Shown here: positions 1-8,195 of the stretch, piece by piece | Layout of the letters: each line of letters starts with the position of its first letter | How positions within the stretch are numbered: the stretch's first letter is position 1 | Assembly: GCF_001434585.1 (NCBI RefSeq) | Contig: NZ_AZDB01000007.1 | Location: 17,642 to 81,641 of the forward strand | Source: Companilactobacillus crustorum JCM 15951 | GTDB lineage: Bacteria > Bacillota > Bacilli > Lactobacillales > Lactobacillaceae | Length of the DNA: 64,000 nt | Reading direction: 5' to 3' | Made by a program: the position numbers and the translations under genes | Notes under the pieces: model-generated | The model's input: the letters and a program-made list of their open reading frames with translations, nothing else | Databases searched by the model: none | Told to the model about the DNA's origin: nothing

Positions 1-1087
1 TCTCTTTACCACGAACTTGATTGTTCTCATGATTTATCTTCAAGCCCATGAATTCGAGGCCACTTAAAATATCCTCACGAACTTCTGCGGAATTTTCACC
101 GACTCCAGCCGTAAAGGCAATAACGTCAACTCCACCCATTTCAGCAATATATGAGCCAATAAACTTAATAATTCGGTTACGATACATTTCCAAGGCTAAT
201 TTAGCTCTTTGATTAGTATCTTCATCTGCCTCAATATCACGCATATCTGCAGAAACACCTGAAATACCAAGCAAACCAGATTTATTATTCAAAATATCAA
301 TCATTTCAGAAATGTCTGTAATACCTAGTTTGCGCATCAAGTATGGCAATATGGAAAAATCAATATCGCCACTACGAGAACTCATCATAATACCAGCTAA
401 AGGCGTGAATCCCATTGAGATATCAAAGGCTTTGCCGTTTTTAATAGCACTGATTGAAGCTCCGCTACCTAAATGAAGTACGATAACATTTTTATCTTTA
501 ATACCGCCATCAACAATTTTGTCTAAACGTTGAGCAATGTAACGATGGCTTGTACCATGGGCGCCATAACGGCGAACATGGTATTTTTTATAATCTTCTA
601 AGTCAATACTGTAAATATAATTAACTTTTGGCATATCAACAAAAAAAGATGTATCAAAAACTGCAACTTGAATAGCTCTAGGAACCAATTTTTTAAAGAC
701 ATCGATATAATATGCTTCGATTTTATTGTGTAATGGTGCATATTCAGACAAAGCTTCAATCTTACGTAAATTAGATTCTGTAACGATTTCAGACTTTTTA
801 AAAACTTCTCCACCTGCAACGACACGATGACCAAAAGCAACGATATCTTCGAATTTTTCAATAATTTTCATATCTTTTAAGGCATCTAAAATAGACAAAA
901 CGGCAACATCGTTAGATTTAATAGCTTGTTCACGTTCAATTTTTTTATCGTTATACTTTAATTTAAAGACAGCCTTAGGGCTACCCAAGCGATCTATCAT
1001 ACCGGAAGCAATTGTTATTTTCTCAGGCATTTCAAAAAGTTTCCACTTCAATGTTGAACTACCTGCATTTATAGCCATAATCTTCAT
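1..1087 (-). CDS. ackA: Acetate kinase, C-terminus cut off by the window edge
   Basis: Acetate kinase makes ATP and acetate from acetyl phosphate and ADP in the cytoplasm, the last energy-yielding step of the phosphoketolase or Pta-Ack route. The reading frame starts MKIMAINAGSSTLKW, the phosphate-binding start of the acetokinase family, and later shows FGHRVVAGG and a GSGASIS motif. The ATG at 1087 has a GGAGA ribosome binding site just upstream. About 362 codons are visible; the family is usually near 395-400 residues, so roughly 35 C-terminal residues lie outside the window. Lactobacilli often have several ackA copies, so the copy number is unknown. The upstream region (1090-1170) holds a tandem CTTTACAC repeat that may be regulatory. 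Confidence 0.95.
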   Translation of the reverse strand, partial: MKIMAINAGSSTLKWKLFEMPEKITIASGMIDRLGSPKAVFKLKYNDKKIEREQAIKSNDVAVLSILDALKDMKIIEKFEDIVAFGHRVVAGGEVFKKSEIVTESNLRKIEALSEYAPLHNKIEAYYIDVFKKLVPRAIQVAVFDTSFFVDMPKVNYIYSIDLEDYKKYHVRRYGAHGTSHRYIAQRLDKIVDGGIKDKNVIVLHLGSGASISAIKNGKAFDISMGFTPLAGIMMSSRSGDIDFSILPYLMRKLGITDISEMIDILNNKSGLLGISGVSADMRDIEADEDTNQRAKLALEMYRNRIIKFIGSYIAEMGGVDVIAFTAGVGENSAEVREDILSGLEFMGLKINHENNQVRGKE

Positions 1088-1212
1088 ACAAAAATTCTCC
1101 TTTTTTGGTCTAGGTATTCTCCTTAAATAGCTTTACACCAGACTTTACACTAGTATAAAAAAATGCTACTCTTTAGTAACTATTATAAGTCTTTTTATGG
1201 GGGAATTCATTC

Positions 1213-3129
1213 GTGAAATTTTTAGACATACTACGCAAAATTGATGAGAAACCTGAGCAACCATCTACACCCGCTTCGGATTCTCCTATCAAGGACGAAA
1301 ATCCTAAACAAAACGCTACAGAAACGGCCTCTGATACTCAGGTTGCTGCAGAACCTAAGCAGAAGGAAGAAAACCTACCAGTGTCTGTTCATGATAAGCG
1401 CATTAACATTGAAGGGCAAATGAATGACCTTTCACATCAATATGCACAATTAAGAAACGATCTAAAAACTAATCTTTTCACTGAAAAAGATGAATTTGAA
1501 GCTAAAAAAGACACTCTTGATAATTATCTCAAGACACTTAAGCGTGATGAAAAAGAATCAAACGACAAATTAGCCGATACAAAAGCTCAAAACGATGATG
1601 CTGCTAAAGAGCATCTTGCTAGCGTTAACGCCGATCGTAAGGAACAAGAAGAAAATCTTGCTCAATTGCAATCACAACTTAGCGAATTAAATTCCGAAAT
1701 CAATACCAAGACAGCTAAACTAGAATCTTTACAAAACGACCTTGCTCATAATGAGCAATCTGAAACTGATATGTCTACATCCATCAAGGAAGAAAAAGAC
1801 TTACAAAAAATGATGGCTTTGATGGAAGAGCAAAAGAACTCCATCAATACTCTTTATGACGAACGTAAAAATCTTAAGGGCCAAATTAATGATATGCAGG
1901 AAGATATCACTAGATTGAATGGTCAAGCTGACGATTTAAATACTAATATTAGTAACGTCAACAAGCAAATTAATGATTTGAAACAAAAAGCTAGCGAGAT
2001 CGACGACAAGATGAAGAGCGATCATAACTACCGTATTGAAACTATTGCTGGTTTGAAACGTCATATTCAAAGTCTTGGCGAAGAACACACCAAGATCAAT
2101 GGTGAATTGGAAGAAGTTAACGGCAATATTGAGTACATCAGCAAGTACATCAAGGATGTTTTCCATTCTGCTTACTTAGTTCGTGACGTTTATCTTAATA
2201 AAGATAAGCAATACTATATTGCTTCAGATGACTTCGGTTCTGACACTGCGAAGAATGATATTTTTGGCATGATGACTTACCTTGAAACTAAATTACAACA
2301 ACCTGTAACGCTTGTTTCAACTTTCTATAATAATCATATTCACGAAATTATTGATGCTAAGGCTAAAGCTGAGCATTTACCTATTCCTAATGTAATTAAC
2401 CTCTTTGATCAATTGCAAACTAGTCCTAACCCTACTGACAAGAAAGTTACTATTCCTGAAAATGACAGTTGGGTCACAAGAACTGACGTTGAATCACAAG
2501 ACACCTTCATCTATGATCAAAAGCAAACTCTTTTGATGACTGTTGAATACTTTAACAAGATTATTGATCGCATCAATTACTATAAAAACGATCAAATCGT
2601 AAAAACTAATATTTATAACGGTGATGGTCAATTATCATCAACTCAAAACTTCAACAAGAACAAAGAACTTTCTGAACAAAACTTTTATAGAACTGATGGT
2701 TCAATTGTTTTAACTGTAATCTTTGAAAAGAATCAACCAGTCAGTTATCAACTATTCGACAAAAATGGCTTGCTTGAACATGACTTTAATGAAAAGTCTG
2801 AATTGATTACTTGGTGGTTGAAGAGTATCTCTCCAAATACTGACAATGCTGTATTCGTTGGTAACAACTCCGACTTGCTATATCAACTACTTATGAGTGC
2901 CAACAGTATCGATAGCGGCGATACAATTCGTCTACTTCAAGATGTTGTTAAGAATATTGATGCTGTCATTGACTTACTTGATAAAAATAATGATATTAAA
3001 GACATTTTCGTTCAAACCGAAGATGACTTACATGCTATTGAAAATAAGACCAACCGCGATATTAGTGTTAGTGTTATCAACACTTCCAGCAATGGTACCT
3101 TATCTCTTCCAGAATCATTAAAAATCTAG
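1213..3129 (+). CDS. Large coiled-coil protein with a C-terminal teichoic-acid-glycosyltransferase-like repeat region
   Basis: A 638-residue protein of unknown function without a signal peptide or obvious membrane segment. It starts at GTG 1213 behind a GGGGGA ribosome binding site. Residues 1-65 are Pro/Glu/Lys-rich and probably disordered. Residues about 70-310 are a long charged heptad-rich coiled coil, K/E/D/Q with regular Leu/Ile. From about 320 to the end it is globular; around residues 455-530 there is a meander of short YYKNDQIVK, NGDGQLSST and DKNGLLEHDF units that resembles the beta-meander part of Gtf/Tar-type glycosyltransferases. I see no convincing glycosyltransferase catalytic domain. 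It is followed by a terminator and then a bactoprenol-type glycosyltransferase. A structural or scaffold role at the cell surface machinery is possible but is only inference. Confidence 0.75.
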   Translation: MKFLDILRKIDEKPEQPSTPASDSPIKDENPKQNATETASDTQVAAEPKQKEENLPVSVHDKRINIEGQMNDLSHQYAQLRNDLKTNLFTEKDEFEAKKDTLDNYLKTLKRDEKESNDKLADTKAQNDDAAKEHLASVNADRKEQEENLAQLQSQLSELNSEINTKTAKLESLQNDLAHNEQSETDMSTSIKEEKDLQKMMALMEEQKNSINTLYDERKNLKGQINDMQEDITRLNGQADDLNTNISNVNKQINDLKQKASEIDDKMKSDHNYRIETIAGLKRHIQSLGEEHTKINGELEEVNGNIEYISKYIKDVFHSAYLVRDVYLNKDKQYYIASDDFGSDTAKNDIFGMMTYLETKLQQPVTLVSTFYNNHIHEIIDAKAKAEHLPIPNVINLFDQLQTSPNPTDKKVTIPENDSWVTRTDVESQDTFIYDQKQTLLMTVEYFNKIIDRINYYKNDQIVKTNIYNGDGQLSSTQNFNKNKELSEQNFYRTDGSIVLTVIFEKNQPVSYQLFDKNGLLEHDFNEKSELITWWLKSISPNTDNAVFVGNNSDLLYQLLMSANSIDSGDTIRLLQDVVKNIDAVIDLLDKNNDIKDIFVQTEDDLHAIENKTNRDISVSVINTSSNGTLSLPESLKI

Positions 3130-3136
3130 CTTAATT

Positions 3137-3164
3137 AAAAACGCTCATTCATGAGTGTTTTTTT
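3137..3164 (+). terminator. Rho-independent terminator after the coiled-coil gene
   Basis: The arms acgctcat and atgagtgt form a short stem with one G-U pair, followed by a run of T. It lies 8 bases after the stop codon of the upstream gene. Confidence 0.75.
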
Positions 3165-3189
3165 CTAATTATTTACGAGAGTGAGAAAT

Positions 3190-4122
3190 ATGAAAACTAT
3201 ATCTATTATCGTTCCGTGTTTTAACGAAGAAGAAACCATCAATATTTATTATGATGCTATGACCAAGTTAAAAGAAAAAACTAACAAATTTAAGCTCGAA
3301 TATTGGTTTGTAGATGATGGATCAAAAGACCATACCTATTCAATTTTAAAAGAATTACAAAAGAACCATAGTGATGAAGTACATTTCATTTCCTTTTCAC
3401 GTAATTTTGGTAAGGAATCAGCATTGTATGCCGGTTTGAACGAAGTCACTGGAGATTATACTGCTGTTATGGATGTTGACTTGCAAGATCCTCCTGAAAT
3501 GTTACCAGAAATGTTCGATATCCTTGAAGAAGGCGAATATGACTGTGTCGGAACAGCCCGAATGGATCGTGAAGGAGAAAATAAAATCATTTCCTTTTTC
3601 TCCAATAGTTTTTACAAATTGATCAATAAAATGTCTCAAACAAAGATTATTCCTGGTGCGAGAGATTATCGCTTAATGACCAAACAAATGGTTGACGCCA
3701 TCAAATCAATGACTGAATACAATCGCTTTTCAAAGGGAATTTTTAGTTGGGTTGGTTTTAAAACTAAATACTTACCTTATAAAAACCGTGAACGTTCAGC
3801 CGGTACTACTTCTTGGAACTTTTGGAAATTATTCAAATATGCCATTACCGGTATCGTTGATTTCTCTGAGGGACCATTAATGTTCGCTACCTGGATGGGA
3901 ACTATCTTCTCGATTACTTCAATAATCGCTATTATTGGTATAATCATCAGAAAGTTTATCAATCCTCTCAGTAGCGTCAATGGTTGGGCTTCATTGGTCT
4001 CAATCATTCTCTTAATTGGTGGAATTCAGTTATTGAGTATCGGAATTCTTGGGGAATATATTGGTAAAATTTTCTTAGAAGTTAAAAAACGTCCAATTTA
4101 TATTATCAAAGATAAAAAATAA
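3190..4122 (+). CDS. Polyprenyl-phosphate glycosyltransferase, GtrB/CsbB type
   Basis: A family 2 glycosyltransferase that transfers a sugar from a nucleotide donor to undecaprenyl phosphate on the inner membrane face, feeding side-chain glycosylation of teichoic acids or other wall polymers. The GT-A domain covers residues about 1-225, with IIVPCFNEEE, VDDGSKD and DVDLQDPPEM metal and nucleotide sites. Two transmembrane helices follow at about 235-262 and 270-300, as in CsbB/YkcC/GtrB. An in-frame GTG lies at 3181, but ATG 3190 has the better spacing to the purine-rich GAGAGTGAG, so I use it (310 residues). It is flanked by terminators on both sides, so it is probably a single-gene unit. No flippase-like GtrA gene is next to it. 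Confidence 0.88.
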   Translation: MKTISIIVPCFNEEETINIYYDAMTKLKEKTNKFKLEYWFVDDGSKDHTYSILKELQKNHSDEVHFISFSRNFGKESALYAGLNEVTGDYTAVMDVDLQDPPEMLPEMFDILEEGEYDCVGTARMDREGENKIISFFSNSFYKLINKMSQTKIIPGARDYRLMTKQMVDAIKSMTEYNRFSKGIFSWVGFKTKYLPYKNRERSAGTTSWNFWKLFKYAITGIVDFSEGPLMFATWMGTIFSITSIIAIIGIIIRKFINPLSSVNGWASLVSIILLIGGIQLLSIGILGEYIGKIFLEVKKRPIYIIKDKK

Positions 4123-4172
4123 CAGCAGAGTTGATTTGCCGGTCTCCGACAAGTCCTCTGCTGTTTTATTTT
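4121..4172 (+). terminator. Terminator after the glycosyltransferase gene
   Basis: A 10-bp perfect stem, aacagcagag with ctctgctgtt, with a 25-base loop followed by ttttattttt. Confidence 0.8.
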
Positions 4173-4201
4173 TATCATATTAACACTATCGATATGATAA
4201 A
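4171..4201. promoter_or_regulatory. Inverted repeat, candidate TetR operator
   Basis: The perfect 10-base arms TTTATCATAT (4171-4180) and ATATGATAAA (4192-4201) are separated by 11 bases. They sit 53 bases upstream of the start of a TetR-family gene. TetR regulators often repress their own operon through such dyads. Assignment as an operator is inference from position. Confidence 0.45.
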
Positions 4202-4253
4202 CGTTTTACATTACTATATAATTAAAGCGAATAGAGTAAGGGATGGGATTAAA

Positions 4254-4838
4254 ATGAATGTACGAGATCAACAAGCTGAGAATACTAAAAACGCAATCCT
4301 AAAAGTTGCAGCTGAAATGTTTCTTTCACAAGGTTACCAAGCTACTTCTACTAGAAAAATCGCTCAAGAATTAAATATTACTCAACCTAATATGTATCAC
4401 TACTATAAAAACAAAAAAGTCCTCTACATTAAAGCAATTGAATATGCGGTTAGTGGCTTTAGCAATAATCTATTAGAAGAGTATAAGCAAAAAAAGGACC
4501 TGCCTTTTGAGGAACTTCTTTTACACATGTCCCAATATATGATCGGTAATTTTCGAATTAATTATTTTGTTATGAGAAATGATATCGAAAATTTTTTTAC
4601 CGATGAGGAACGCAAAAATCTTAGCAAGAATTGGAATGGAGGCTACTACAAGGTCTTATTTAATGTTTTCCAATCTCACAAAAGCGAACTTCGTTCCGAT
4701 TTAGCTATTCCCGTTCAAGTAGGAACTTTTTTGACAATGTTACTCCCTTACATTGAGTATAACGATGCCAAAAGGAAGCGCAATATTGCTAATCTTAAAA
4801 CGGTTATCAATATTTTCATCAATGGCATCAAGAAATAG
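4254..4838 (+). CDS. TetR/AcrR family transcriptional regulator
   Basis: A 194-residue one-component repressor. The N-terminal helix-turn-helix is clear (residues about 7-53): NAILKVAAEMFLSQGYQATS, then IAQELNITQPNMYHYYKNK, the classic TetR recognition helix. The C-terminal ligand domain is not assignable. The frame stays open upstream to 4131, but ATG 4254 follows GGATGGGA with good spacing and begins the normal TetR N-terminus; the upstream extension overlaps the inverted repeat and is not credible. The gene ends 9 bases before a cation/proton antiporter gene and is almost certainly co-transcribed with it, so it probably controls that transporter and itself. Confidence 0.9.
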   Translation: MNVRDQQAENTKNAILKVAAEMFLSQGYQATSTRKIAQELNITQPNMYHYYKNKKVLYIKAIEYAVSGFSNNLLEEYKQKKDLPFEELLLHMSQYMIGNFRINYFVMRNDIENFFTDEERKNLSKNWNGGYYKVLFNVFQSHKSELRSDLAIPVQVGTFLTMLLPYIEYNDAKRKRNIANLKTVINIFINGIKK

Positions 4839-4847
4839 GAGTATGTA

Positions 4848-5996
4848 ATGGAATTTGTAACTCTCTTAGCTTTAATGCTTTTTTTGACACTCGTTGTCAG
4901 TCACATTTTCAATAAACTAAATCTTCCGGCTGTAGTTGGACAATTAATTTTAGGTGTAATCCTGGGTAAAGGTATCTTAAATATCGTTCACTCTGATTCA
5001 AAGGTAGAACTTTTCGCTGATATTGGCGTTATCTTATTAATGTTTCTTGCCGGCCTAGAGAGCAATTTAGCACTCTTGCGTAAACATTTATTGCCTAGTA
5101 TTAACGTTGCTATCTTTGGCGTTATTCTTCCTGTTTTTCTGACTCTCGGAACAGCTTTGATTTTTGGAATCACTCCCAAAGAGAGTATTTTTATGTCAGT
5201 TGTTTTCGCAGCTACTTCTGTTTCAATCTCAGTCGAAGTACTCAAGGGACTGAATTACCTATCTAGCACTGCTGGAACTGTCATTTTAGGAGCTGCCGTT
5301 GCCGATGACATCATGGCTATCTCTATTTTGAGTGTCATGTCCGGTACTCTTACAGGAAACTTTTCGTTTCAAAAAATTCTATTATTATTAGGGCTTTGGA
5401 TATTTTTTGGTATTTTAGTTGTCGTCTTTCACAAGTGGGTCATCCCTGAATTAATGAAACTTTCTGAATATCTTGAAGCAACGCATGCTCCAACTATTTT
5501 TGCCTTGGTAATTTGTTTTATCATGGCCTATATTGCTGAAAAGGTCCAATTAGATTCGGTTTTGGGTGCTTTTGTCGCCGGAATCGCTGTTTCTAATTCG
5601 AAAGATTATGATTCTAAAATCAGTCGGAATATTGAACTAATTGGATATTCTATCTTCATCCCTATTTTCTTTATTAGTATTGGCCTTAACTTAGAGTTCA
5701 ATAACTTTCTTCGTGATTTTTGGCTGATTGCACTCTTTACCATTACCGGTATTGTCGGAAAATTATTTGGTGCTGGCTTTGGAGCTAGAATTTCAGGTTT
5801 TAATTTCAAAGATTCTTACGTTATTGGTTCCGGAATGATTTCCCGCGGCGAAATGGCACTTATTGTGGCTCAAGTTGGCTACAGCGTTCATTTACTCTCC
5901 GAAGAATACTACTCTACTGTTATTATCAGCATTATTTTAATTACGATTATTGCCCCATTTTTTCTAAAACACTCAATTAATAAAAATCCTTTGTAG
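4848..5996 (+). CDS. Cation:proton antiporter, CPA2/NapA family
   Basis: A 382-residue membrane protein with about 11-13 hydrophobic helices, exchanging Na+ or K+ for protons. Family hallmarks are visible: LNLPAVVGQLILGVILG near the start, a LLMFLAGLESNL helix, GAAVADDIMAIS carrying the paired acidic residues of electrogenic CPA2 exchangers (AxDD, about residue 150), and a GMISRGEMALIVAQVG helix near residue 330 with the conserved Arg and Glu. There is no C-terminal TrkA-N domain, unlike KefB/C. It starts 9 bases after the TetR gene with a GGAG site, so the two form an operon; induction by ionic or pH stress is a reasonable inference. Confidence 0.88.
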   Translation: MEFVTLLALMLFLTLVVSHIFNKLNLPAVVGQLILGVILGKGILNIVHSDSKVELFADIGVILLMFLAGLESNLALLRKHLLPSINVAIFGVILPVFLTLGTALIFGITPKESIFMSVVFAATSVSISVEVLKGLNYLSSTAGTVILGAAVADDIMAISILSVMSGTLTGNFSFQKILLLLGLWIFFGILVVVFHKWVIPELMKLSEYLEATHAPTIFALVICFIMAYIAEKVQLDSVLGAFVAGIAVSNSKDYDSKISRNIELIGYSIFIPIFFISIGLNLEFNNFLRDFWLIALFTITGIVGKLFGAGFGARISGFNFKDSYVIGSGMISRGEMALIVAQVGYSVHLLSEEYYSTVIISIILITIIAPFFLKHSINKNPL

Positions 5997-6078
5997 CATA
6001 TGGTTTCCTCTAATTACCTCTACGATATATAATGGTAACGTAAACATTTAATTCCGGTACAAAAGGAGAAGGTTAATT

Positions 6079-7266
6079 ATGGCACATATATTAGTATTAG
6101 GCGCTGGCTATGGTGGCTTGAAAGCTGCACGTGATTTAGCCAAAAGTACTCCAGCGGGGACTCAAATTGATTTAATCGATAAAAATGAAAGACATGTTGA
6201 AAAAACAGCTTTGCATACTATTGCAGCTGGAACAAACAGAGCTGAATCTGTTAGCTTTGATGTCCGTTCTGTTCTACCTTCAAATGTTAACTTTATTAAG
6301 GCCACTGTTTCTAAACTTGACCTTGATAATAAGACAGTTGAATTCTCCGATCATGATGACATTACTTATGATTATATTGTTGTTTCACTAGGCTTCCGTT
6401 CCGAAGACTTTGGACTTGAAGGTGCCAGCGAAAATGCTTTGATCCTTCAAGACCTAGAAACAGCCCAAAATATTTATAAAAAGATAAATGAAAATATTGC
6501 TAATTATAAAAAATCTCAAGATCCAGCTGACTTATCAATTGTCGTCTGTGGTGCTGGTTTCACAGGAGTTGAAATTTTAGGTGAGTTAGTAGACACTGTG
6601 AAAATTCTTAAAGCCAAATACGAAGTACCTGAAATTAAAGTTACTTGTCTAGAAATGGCAACAAGAATTCTTCCAATGTTCGATGAGAATTTGGCTAGCT
6701 ATGCAGTTGATTATTTAGATAAAAACGGCATCAAGCTTCTTACAGGTGCCAAGATTACACGTATTGATCCTAAAGCCGTTGTTTATATGGACGGCGACAC
6801 AGAAAAGAGTGTTGCTGGTAGCACAATTATCTGGACTGTCGGTGTAAGTGGCTCAGATGTTATCAAGGATTCTGGTATCGATGCTAGAAGAAATCGTGTT
6901 ATGACAACTGAATTTCTTAACTTAGAAGATCATCCTGAAGCCTACTTTATTGGTGACGACTCAGCTGTCATTCCTAAGGGCGAGAAACGTCCATATCCAA
7001 CAACTGGACAATTAGCAACATCTGAAGGAACTGGTGCTGCTTATAACATTGCTGCTGCTTTGAACGGTAAAGATTTGAAACCATTTGTCTACCATTCAAT
7101 GGGTACGGTAGCTTCATTAGGACAAAATCACGGTATTGCCGAAATTACTGAAAAGAATTACAAGTTCAAGGGTATTTTTGCTTCACTACTCAAACACTTG
7201 TCTGCTGATCGTGGAATTATGGAAATTGCGGGTATTAAAACTGCAATTAAAAAGGGAACAATTTAA
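6079..7266 (+). CDS. ndh: Type II NADH dehydrogenase (NDH-2)
   Basis: A 395-residue monotopic flavoprotein that oxidises NADH and passes electrons to membrane quinones without pumping protons. The FAD-binding Rossmann motif GAGYGG is at residues 7-12 and the NADH-binding motif CGAGFTGVE near residue 155. A third flavin-contact stretch, YFIGDDSA, is near residue 293, and PTTGQLATSEG near 312 is the quinone-side signature. A C-terminal basic amphipathic segment (residues about 355-395) probably attaches it to the membrane. A TATAAT lies at 6028-6033 and an AAGGAG site precedes the ATG. In lactobacilli NDH-2 supports haem and quinone-dependent respiration or NADH reoxidation with oxygen. No other respiratory genes are in the window. 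Confidence 0.92.
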   Translation: MAHILVLGAGYGGLKAARDLAKSTPAGTQIDLIDKNERHVEKTALHTIAAGTNRAESVSFDVRSVLPSNVNFIKATVSKLDLDNKTVEFSDHDDITYDYIVVSLGFRSEDFGLEGASENALILQDLETAQNIYKKINENIANYKKSQDPADLSIVVCGAGFTGVEILGELVDTVKILKAKYEVPEIKVTCLEMATRILPMFDENLASYAVDYLDKNGIKLLTGAKITRIDPKAVVYMDGDTEKSVAGSTIIWTVGVSGSDVIKDSGIDARRNRVMTTEFLNLEDHPEAYFIGDDSAVIPKGEKRPYPTTGQLATSEGTGAAYNIAAALNGKDLKPFVYHSMGTVASLGQNHGIAEITEKNYKFKGIFASLLKHLSADRGIMEIAGIKTAIKKGTI

Positions 7267-7302
7267 TCTAAATATTAAATATATGGTACACAATTCCCCA
7301 AC

Positions 7303-7343
7303 AAAAAAACCAGTGTGGTAACTGTTACCGCACTGGTTTTTTG
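7303..7343 (+). terminator. Strong terminator after ndh
   Basis: Arms aaccagtgtggtaac and gttaccgcactggtt form a long near-perfect stem with a T run, ending 35 bases after ndh. Confidence 0.9.
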
Positions 7344-7397
7344 ATTTAAAAATATCTCAATAATATACTTAACTATATAAACAAGGGGTGTTTGACT

Positions 7398-8179
7398 ATG
7401 GCAATTAAAAAAAATCAGATTTGTATAATTTGTGGCAATCGTTTTACAATCATGGAAGGATTATTTCTACGTGACTTAAGCGATACTCTCAAAGAGCAAG
7501 TTTTAAAAACTAACAGTTATGCCAAGGAATCTTCGTTTATTTGTCTAAAAGATATGCAAAAATTACGGATCGAAAATATGCAAACTATGATTGATCAGGA
7601 CCTACGTATCGACCAGGAAATGAGCGATAAACTAAAAAAAGAATTAGAAAAAGATACTTATGTCATCACTAACATCAATGACACAGTTTACGCTAAAAGA
7701 ACTACAGGTCAACGATTAGCTGATGCCGTGGCTAAATTCGGTGGAAGCTGGGGATTTATCATATCTTTTACTCTTTTACCATTATTCTTATTGTATGGAT
7801 GACAATCAATATCGTGCACTTCTTAGGCATTAATTTCGATCCTTATCCATTTATACTCTTGAACCTATTTTTGAGCTGTGTCGCCGCTATACAAGCACCT
7901 ATCATTATGATGAGTCAAAACCGTCAAGCTGAACGTGATCGTGTCGATTCAGAAAATGACTATAAAACTAATATGAAATCGGAAATGGAAATTCGCATTC
8001 TACATCAAAAAATTGATCAATTGAATGAAGTTCAATGGCCTCATATTTTGGACATTCAAAAAATGCAAATTGAAGTTTTAAGTGAAATCGAGAATGAAAT
8101 TCAATCATTAAAATCTGAAAATGAGCCTAAAAGAGATCGCAATACCAGACACCCCAGCAGAATAAAAAAACCTGACTAA
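7398..8179 (+). pseudogene. DUF1003 membrane protein gene broken by a frameshift
   Basis: Two overlapping frames together make one DUF1003 protein. The first, 7398-7802, has an N-terminal CIICG zinc-ribbon-like motif, FGGSWGFIISF and transmembrane helix 1, then stops at TGA 7800. The second, 7799-8179, carries FDPYPFILLNLF, the SCVAAIQAPIIMMSQNRQ signature and the C-terminal charged helix. The join falls between the two membrane helices. Adding a second copy of ATGG at 7796-7799 would restore one frame (reading YGWMTIN), so loss of one tetranucleotide repeat is a plausible cause; a sequencing error or translational coupling at the ATGA-like overlap cannot be excluded. I take ATG 7398 over TTG 7392 because of its spacing to AAGGGG. 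The family function is unknown. Confidence 0.75.
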
Positions 8180-8194
8180 TAGTCAGGTTTTTTT
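8163..8194. terminator. Bidirectional terminator between convergent genes
   Basis: Arms aaaaaaacctgact and agtcaggttttttt form a short-loop hairpin with A and T tracts on both sides. It serves the DUF1003 gene on the plus strand and the WxL surface protein gene on the minus strand. Confidence 0.9.
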
Positions 8195-8195
8195 A

